Source of the DNA: Ferruginibacter sp.
GTDB taxonomy: Bacteria; Bacteroidota; Bacteroidia; Chitinophagales; Chitinophagaceae
Assembly: GCA_025352625.1 (NCBI GenBank)
Contig: JANXSR010000403.1
Span: 1 to 35,379, forward strand
Length of the DNA: 35,379 nt
Reading direction: 5' to 3'
The notes below the pieces were generated by a model. That model worked only from the letters and a program-made list of their open reading frames with translations, did no database searches and had not been told where the DNA came from. Shown piece after piece: positions 33,951 through 35,379 of the stretch. The translations under genes were made by a program, and so were the position numbers. Position 1 is the first letter of the stretch. The number at the start of each line of letters is the position of its first letter.

Positions 33951-35379
33951 TTACCTTAACATCATTTTATTTACCGGTTTTTCTAACAGGTATTTGTAAA
34001 TAAACTGTGTTTTTAAATTTTGATAATGCAGCCATTTATTGCCACCCCAGCCATGGCGACCACCACTATATTCCATAAACTCAAAATCTTTTTTTGCATC
34101 CTGTAATTTGCTGATGAGGTTAATGCTGTTTTGAATATGTACATTATCATCAATAACACCGTGCACAATTTGCAGCTTGCCTTTGTATTTATCTACATAA
34201 GTGAGTACTGAACTTGATCTATATCCTTCCGGATTTTCAGCAGGTGTATCCATAAAACGTTCAGTATAATGAGTGTCATAAAAACTCCAATCTGTAACAC
34301 TGCCGCCAGCCATGCCATGCGTAAAAACATCGCTGCCATAAGTGAGTGCATAACAGGTGATGTAACCACCATAGCTAAAACCTGTAATACATATTTTTGT
34401 TGAGTCTGCACTGCCATTTGCAATCAGCCATTTTACCATTGTGCTGTAATCTTTCATCTCCCAATAGCCTAAATTACGGTACATATAATTTACACCCTCC
34501 TTACCAAAATGGCCACTTGCACGATGATCCATTACAACCTGTATCAACCCTTCTTTTGCATAAAACTGTTGGTTACCCGTAAGGCTCCAGCTATCCCAGC
34601 AGGTGCCTGCATTGGGGCCTCCGTAAATAGAAATAAGTACAGGATATTTTTTGCTTTTGTCCATGTTAACCGGCCAGGTAACTTTCATTGGCAGGTCATA
34701 TAAACCATCATCACTTTTTACTCTAAGCAATTCTGTTGCAGCAAGGTTATAGTCTGCAAACTCATCGCCTTTTGCATTGCTAATTTCTTTAATAATTTTT
34801 CCTTTGTTATTTACCAATGTCATTTTTGATGGCGTAGCAGAGTTGGAGTAAGTAGTAATAAAATATGAACTGTTGGGAGAAACACTTATGTCGTTGTGAT
34901 TATAGTCTCCGAATGTAAGGCGTTGCAAATTTTTACCAGTAAGATTAACGCTATAAAAATCGGTCCTGGCTGTATTTTCCCTACTTCTTGCTGTAAAATA
35001 AACTACGCCCTTTTTTTCATCTATTTGTTTAATGTTAAGTACAGTAAACTTGCCACTTGTAATAGCGTTGATTTGTTTACCAGTTGCATCAAACAAATAC
35101 AAATGATTCCAACCGGTTTGGTCACTCTCTAAAATGAAATTCTTACTGTTATTTAAAAAATGAAGTCTTTGATAACCATCTTCCAATTGTATCCATGTTT
35201 TTTGTTTTTCATCATACAATTCATTTTTTGCTCCAGTGGCTGGGTTTACGCTCCAAAGTTTAAAATTATTTTGCCCCCTGTTTAGCCATTGTACTAATAA
35301 GGCGCTACCATCTGCAGTCCAGTACGGAGCACCAAAATACTGATCATCTTTTTCGTTAAAATCTGCAAAAGTTATGTTG
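33951..35379 (-). CDS. S9 family (DPP IV-like) prolyl peptidase, N-terminus beyond window
   Basis: The C-terminal ~476 residues are present; the frame stays open to the right edge, and the start lies outside. The N-terminal part visible is DPP IV-type beta-propeller (APYWTADGSALLVQWLNRGQNNFKLWSVNPATG, TWIQLEDGYQRLHFLNNSKNFILESDQTGWNHLYLFD). The alpha/beta-hydrolase domain has Ser in GFSYGGY (codon near 34375), Asp in HGVIDDNVH (~34148) and His in GRHGWGG (~34053), plus YPVLISIYGGPNAG for the oxyanion region. By family it removes N-terminal dipeptides, usually after Pro or Ala, in the periplasm. It converges on the DUF5916 gene across the shared terminator. Confidence 0.92.
   Translation of the reverse strand, partial: NITFADFNEKDDQYFGAPYWTADGSALLVQWLNRGQNNFKLWSVNPATGAKNELYDEKQKTWIQLEDGYQRLHFLNNSKNFILESDQTGWNHLYLFDATGKQINAITSGKFTVLNIKQIDEKKGVVYFTARSRENTARTDFYSVNLTGKNLQRLTFGDYNHNDISVSPNSSYFITTYSNSATPSKMTLVNNKGKIIKEISNAKGDEFADYNLAATELLRVKSDDGLYDLPMKVTWPVNMDKSKKYPVLISIYGGPNAGTCWDSWSLTGNQQFYAKEGLIQVVMDHRASGHFGKEGVNYMYRNLGYWEMKDYSTMVKWLIANGSADSTKICITGFSYGGYITCYALTYGSDVFTHGMAGGSVTDWSFYDTHYTERFMDTPAENPEGYRSSSVLTYVDKYKGKLQIVHGVIDDNVHIQNSINLISKLQDAKKDFEFMEYSGGRHGWGGNKWLHYQNLKTQFIYKYLLEKPVNKMMLR

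Overview
The window looks like a chromosomal segment of a Bacteroidota bacterium, most likely of the Chitinophagaceae type. Evidence: a SusC/SusD pair, a DUF5916 barrel protein, a DUF5690 transporter, a DUF5522 Cys-rich protein, low GC by eye, and promoter motifs of the Bacteroidota form (TTTG, about 20 nt, TAnnTTTG). No tRNA, rRNA, CRISPR array, insertion sequence or phage gene was seen. No gene-free stretch exceeds about 260 bases.

Region A (1-16.3 kb, all on +) is the most interesting part and reads as a phosphonate acquisition and breakdown locus. It starts with the C-terminal part of a SusC-type TonB-dependent transporter and its SusD-like lipoprotein, followed by a strong terminator. 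Next come a secreted beta-propeller/phosphoesterase fusion, a FecA-like TonB-dependent receptor and a secreted nucleotide-pyrophosphatase-like phosphoesterase. Then follow phosphonoacetate hydrolase (phnA), phosphonoacetaldehyde dehydrogenase (phnY), 2-aminoethylphosphonate transaminase (phnW), a DAO-type FAD oxidoreductase and a DUF5690 membrane transporter. The inferred logic is: outer-membrane uptake of a phosphonate-containing molecule, periplasmic release of aminoethylphosphonate, inner-membrane import, and oxidation to acetate plus phosphate. There is no C-P lyase, no phnX and no recognisable dedicated regulator in the window.

Region B (16.3-18.6 kb, mostly -) holds nucleic-acid related genes: trmB, a DUF5522 protein and an alkyltransferase-like protein in a tight operon, then a protein with possible OB-fold-like segments.

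Region C (18.8-25.1 kb) is housekeeping: two small membrane proteins, meaB (-), a Lon-N-domain protein, coaX (with an altered active-site motif), an outer-membrane protein and lptC, then an ArsC/Spx-like protein and an OsmC protein, closed by a 15-bp-stem bidirectional terminator.

Region D (25.2-30.2 kb, all -) is a self-regulated tripartite efflux operon, tetR-tolC-hlyD-emrB. Two palindromic operators sit on the -33 box and the spacer of a near-consensus Bacteroidota promoter. A repeat-like inverted-repeat element separates hlyD from emrB.

Region E (30.2-35.4 kb) has an HSDL2-like SDR dehydrogenase, a DUF5916 outer-membrane protein, a bidirectional terminator and the 3' part of a convergent S9 (DPP IV-like) peptidase that runs off the window.
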